Positions 61,589 through 64,000 of a DNA stretch of 64,000 bases are shown here, piece after piece. Origin of the DNA: Flavobacterium sp. Root901 (GTDB taxonomy: Bacteria; Bacteroidota; Bacteroidia; Flavobacteriales; Flavobacteriaceae); assembly GCF_001429765.1 (NCBI RefSeq), contig NZ_LMJB01000005.1, positions 690,490 to 754,489 on the forward strand. Direction: 5' to 3'. The first letter of the stretch is position 1, and each line of letters opens with the position of its first letter. A program made the position numbers and the translations under genes. The notes beneath the pieces were generated by a model. It was not told the origin of the DNA. It did not search any database and saw only the letters and a list, made by a program, of their open reading frames with translations.

Positions 61589-62563
61589 CTAATTCTCAAA
61601 TCCAAGAACATTTCGCACCTTTGCCAGAACTCCTTCTGCAACAGTTGAAGCTTTTGCGGCGCCTTTTTTCAATAAGGCATCTACTTCTTCAAGATTATTA
61701 ATGTAGTAATTATATTTTTCTCTTTCGATTTTGAATTTCTCTGTAATCAGTTCAAAAAGAGCTTGCTTGGCATGACCGTAACCGTAATTTCCGCCAAGAT
61801 AATTCGCCCTCATTTCGGCAATTTGAGTTTCATTGGCTAACAAAGAATAAATTGCAAAAGCATTGCAGGTATCAGGGTTTTTTGGCGCTTCAAGCGGTGT
61901 GCTGTCCGTTTCAATACTCATAACCTGTTTACGAAGCACTTTATCATCAAGGAAAATATTAATAATATTATTAGCAGATTTACTCATTTTTCCGCCATTT
62001 GTTCCGGGAATCAGCATGCTGTCTTCCTGAATTTTAGCTTCAGGAATTACAAAAGTTTCTCCCATTTGATGGTTAAATCTCGAAGCTACATCACGCGTAA
62101 TTTCTAAATGCTGCAACTGGTCTTTTCCAACCGGAACAAACTCTGCATCATACAATAAAATATCAGCAGCCATTAACATCGGATACGTAAAAAGCCCGGC
62201 ATTAACATCATCTAAACGATCGGCCTTATCTTTGAAAGAATGTGCCAGAGTCAAACGCTGAAACGGAAAAAAACAGCTTAAATACCAGGTCAATTCAGCC
62301 GTTTGAACCACATCAGATTGTCTGTAAAAAGTAACTTTATCAGGATTTAAACCACATGCAAGCCATGCAGCAGCAGTGCTGTATGTGTTTTCTCTCAATA
62401 TTTTACCATCTTTAATTTGTGTAATCGAATGTAAATCAGCAATAAATAAAAAAGATTCATTTGCAGGATTATTCGATAATTCAATCGCTGGGATAATCGC
62501 TCCCAGTAAATTGCCTAAGTGAGGCGTTCCAGTACTCTGAACACCGGTAAGTATTTTTGCCAT
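61589..62563 (-). CDS. trpS: Tryptophan--tRNA ligase
   Basis: Class I synthetase, 324 aa, normal size. It starts MAKILTGVQSTGTPHLGNLL (HIGH-type motif), and has GGKMSKSANNIINIFLDD (KMSKS at about 195). A 26-residue N-terminal extension in frame is rejected, because the ATG at 62561-62563 yields the standard N-terminus and the extension is encoded by a repeat-like intergenic stretch. Confidence 0.94.
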   Translation of the reverse strand: MAKILTGVQSTGTPHLGNLLGAIIPAIELSNNPANESFLFIADLHSITQIKDGKILRENTYSTAAAWLACGLNPDKVTFYRQSDVVQTAELTWYLSCFFPFQRLTLAHSFKDKADRLDDVNAGLFTYPMLMAADILLYDAEFVPVGKDQLQHLEITRDVASRFNHQMGETFVIPEAKIQEDSMLIPGTNGGKMSKSANNIINIFLDDKVLRKQVMSIETDSTPLEAPKNPDTCNAFAIYSLLANETQIAEMRANYLGGNYGYGHAKQALFELITEKFKIEREKYNYYINNLEEVDALLKKGAAKASTVAEGVLAKVRNVLGFEN

Positions 62564-62599
62564 TCTCGTTTTTTTCTTAATTGCAAATGTCGGAATGTT

Positions 62600-62645
62600 T
62601 TTTTTAACCGCAAAGCACGCAAAGATTTTAGCACAGAGCATACAA
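62600..62645. repeat. Degenerate CGCAAAG-type repeat upstream of trpS
   Basis: CCGCAAAGCACGCAAAGATT followed by TTAGCACAGAGCATACAAAG. Words of this type recur in intergenic DNA of Flavobacterium. It could be decayed repeat DNA. Confidence 0.45.
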
Positions 62646-62734
62646 AGTTTTTATTGTATGAACTTAAGATCCTCTCTAATAGCGCTGCATGCTTTACGGG
62701 AAAATAATTATTGCTAAAATTCACTCTGTTTTCT

Positions 62735-62742
62735 TACTTTTG
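62735..62742 (+). promoter_or_regulatory. -7 promoter box directly before plsC
   Basis: TACTTTTG ends 5 bp before the ATG at 62748. TTG at 62711-62713 lies 21 bp upstream. If used, the message would be nearly leaderless. Confidence 0.45.
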
Positions 62743-62747
62743 AAACC

Positions 62748-63506
62748 ATGAAAGGATTAAAAATTGTTTTTTGGATTATTTGGCGCATTTGGTTTTACAT
62801 TTTAATGGCGATTCCGATATTGATTATGCTGCCGTTTTTGCTGATTTCTATTATCTCGGAAAGAGGATATCCCTATTTTTTTAAAATGGCCCGCATTTGG
62901 GCTAAATTTATCCTTTTCGGGATGGGTTTTTATTACAAAATAAAGCGGGAACAAAAGCTTATCAAAAACAAGAGCTATATGATTGTGGCAAATCATACTT
63001 CTATGACCGATATCATGCTGATGCTGGCTATCATAAAAAACCCTTTTGTCTTTGTTGGTAAGAAGGAGCTTGTAAAGATTCCGTTATTTGGATTTTTCTA
63101 TAAAAGAACCTGTATTCTGGTAGACAGAAATTCTTCCAAAAGTAAAAATGAAGTTTTTAAGAGAGCGCAGGACCGCTTAAATCAAGGATTAAGTATTTGT
63201 ATTTTTCCTGAGGGCGGAGTTCCGGATGATGAATCTATTTTGCTTGATGAATTTAAAGACGGTGCTTTCAGACTGGCAATTGACCATCAAATACCGATTG
63301 TTCCCATTGTTTTTGCCGATAATAAAAAAAGATTTTCGTATACTTTTTTAAGCGGAAGTCCCGGTAAAATGCGTGGAAAAATTCTTCCTTTTGTTGAAAC
63401 ACAAGGCTTAACAACAGATCATAGAAAAGACTTAAGAGATGAGATAAGACAAATAATTTATAGCGGTTTACTTGAATATCAAAAGAAAGATTTAAAAAGT
63501 AATTAA
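62748..63506 (+). CDS. plsC: 1-acyl-sn-glycerol-3-phosphate acyltransferase
   Basis: 252 aa. N-terminal membrane helix (about 5-33), then the acyltransferase signature NHTSMTD (HX4D, about 82-88), GKKELVKIPLFGFFYKRT, and FPEGGVPDDE (about 150). Makes phosphatidic acid at the inner membrane. Its own promoter box and terminator suggest a single-gene unit. Confidence 0.9.
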   Translation: MKGLKIVFWIIWRIWFYILMAIPILIMLPFLLISIISERGYPYFFKMARIWAKFILFGMGFYYKIKREQKLIKNKSYMIVANHTSMTDIMLMLAIIKNPFVFVGKKELVKIPLFGFFYKRTCILVDRNSSKSKNEVFKRAQDRLNQGLSICIFPEGGVPDDESILLDEFKDGAFRLAIDHQIPIVPIVFADNKKRFSYTFLSGSPGKMRGKILPFVETQGLTTDHRKDLRDEIRQIIYSGLLEYQKKDLKSN

Positions 63507-63513
63507 AATAACA

Positions 63514-63545
63514 AACCCGGCAGGATTTTACACCTGCCGGGTTTT
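63514..63545 (+). terminator. Terminator of plsC
   Basis: AAACCCGGCAGG pairs with CCTGCCGGGTTT, loop ATTTTACA. Confidence 0.92.
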
Positions 63546-63582
63546 CTTTTGAAATAAAAACCCCCGTTTATATTCAAAAAGC

Positions 63583-63687
63583 TTATCGGTGAATTATTTT
63601 CTGAGAAATAAAACGTAATATTTTTTTAATCTTTAATTTAGTTTTTTTTAGTTTTCGACTCCTCAACATTTCCCTTTTTTCTTTCAT
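63583..63687 (-). CDS. Doubtful 34-aa very basic ORF
   Basis: ATG at 63685-63687; about 14 Lys/Arg in 34 residues (MKEKREMLRSRKLKKTKLKI, then a short tail). No family recognised. AT-rich composition alone can produce such ORFs. Confidence 0.2.
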   Translation of the reverse strand: MKEKREMLRSRKLKKTKLKIKKILRFISQKIIHR

Positions 63688-63813
63688 GGTTATATATTTA
63701 TGCCTGATAATAAAGAGTTTAGTTAAAACTCCGGTTAGCGTTATAATATATTAGATCAAAAAAAACTAAAAAGGTTGTATTGATAAATGATTTTTTTTAA
63801 AAAACAGTAAAAA

Positions 63814-63845
63814 CCCGTTAGAACCATGAGAGAAACTAACGGACT
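63814..63845 (+). terminator. Hairpin in the right-hand gap
   Basis: CCGTTAG and CTAACGG around a 14-bp loop, followed by ACTTTTAA. Weak terminator-like structure without an obvious gene. Confidence 0.4.
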
Positions 63846-64000
63846 TTTAATGAATCAACCAACCAAATTTATTATAAAAATGTTGAATAAGTATTTATGG
63901 CTAATACGAATTAAACATTATGTCTATTGTATAGATGAAATTGTTACAAAAAGGTTGCGTCATTTTTATATTTTTTTTAAAATAAAAAACCCGAAAGATT

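Larger units (their letters stand above)
63507..64000. other. Gap with terminator, a doubtful small ORF and a hairpin
   Basis: 494 bp, AT-rich. Contains the plsC terminator, a possible 34-codon basic ORF on the minus strand (63583-63687), and a CCGTTAG/CTAACGG hairpin. Nothing else found. The window ends in what may be the start of another terminator stem. Confidence 0.5.

Noticed and set aside
62564..62641. N-terminal 26-residue extension of TrpS
   Set aside because: Composition is repeat-like (CGCAAAG words) and the standard HIGH-containing N-terminus begins at the downstream ATG.
63826..64000. Open frame from ATG 63826 to the window end
   Set aside because: It overlaps a hairpin, has no family signal, and its end looks like a terminator arm (AAAAAACCCGAAAG).

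Overview
The window reads as a low-GC chromosome segment from a Flavobacterium-type member of the Bacteroidota, probably close to F. johnsoniae. Evidence: a gliding and type IX secretion lipoprotein (SprE/PorW) at the left edge; a cell-surface protein with a type IX sorting tail; several Bacteroidota-only families (DUF4254, DUF6427, DUF6909, DUF4175, DUF5687); TAnnTTTG -7 promoter boxes; several TTG starts; and no Shine-Dalgarno pattern. There is one tRNA gene, no rRNA, no CRISPR array, and no intact transposase or prophage. One end of the sprE gene lies outside the window.

Layout. 1-10.6 kb: sprE, an ABC-type pair, a ferredoxin-type reductase, a GT9/DUF4254 pair, upp, small membrane proteins and purD. 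10.8-25.3 kb: a surface-polysaccharide region. It holds a CapK-like adenylating enzyme, a decayed ORF6N gene among palindromes, GT2, UDP-xylose synthase, two GT4 enzymes, an O-antigen ligase/polymerase, an EpsG-like polymerase, a flippase and a chain-length protein. These are followed upstream by DUF6909, GH3 and an M23-like protein that lacks its peptidase domain, probably as one long minus-strand run. 25.5-32.6 kb: tatA, a delta-60-repeat surface protein, tex, DUF1294, rpiB and DUF2007. 32.7-45 kb: rnr, a GIN-domain protein, a LysE exporter, tRNA-Cys with tandem copies of its own 3' end, folB, a RelE/ParE toxin-antitoxin pair, glnS, a YtxH/holin-X stress-type operon, an SPFH protein and gltX. 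45-64 kb: DUF4175, ybeY, mnmG, an acetyltransferase, a methyltransferase, an OmpH-like protein, a Pif1-like helicase, a HU/SPOR protein, dprA, trpS and plsC.

The most striking feature is a cluster of seven 16-bp palindromes around ybeY-mnmG (49.1-49.4 and 51.4 kb). They match the ParB-binding parS consensus TGTTNCACGTGAAACA. One matches perfectly, and one lies inside the last codons of ybeY. This implies a chromosome-partition centromere and so an origin-proximal position. Gene orientation also changes across the window: about two thirds of genes are on the minus strand left of about 32.6 kb, and about two thirds are on the plus strand to the right. A 790-bp AT-rich gap with DnaA-box-like 9-mers sits at that switch (31.54-32.33 kb). 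I propose it as a candidate replication origin; this is inference and untested.

Other regions worth reading are the triplicated tRNA-Cys 3' ends with terminators, a near-identical family of hairpins at 12.3 and 36.4 kb, and the nucleoside-phosphorylase-like tail of the DUF6909 protein. Where a TTG codon overlaps a -7 promoter box I chose the next ATG as the start.
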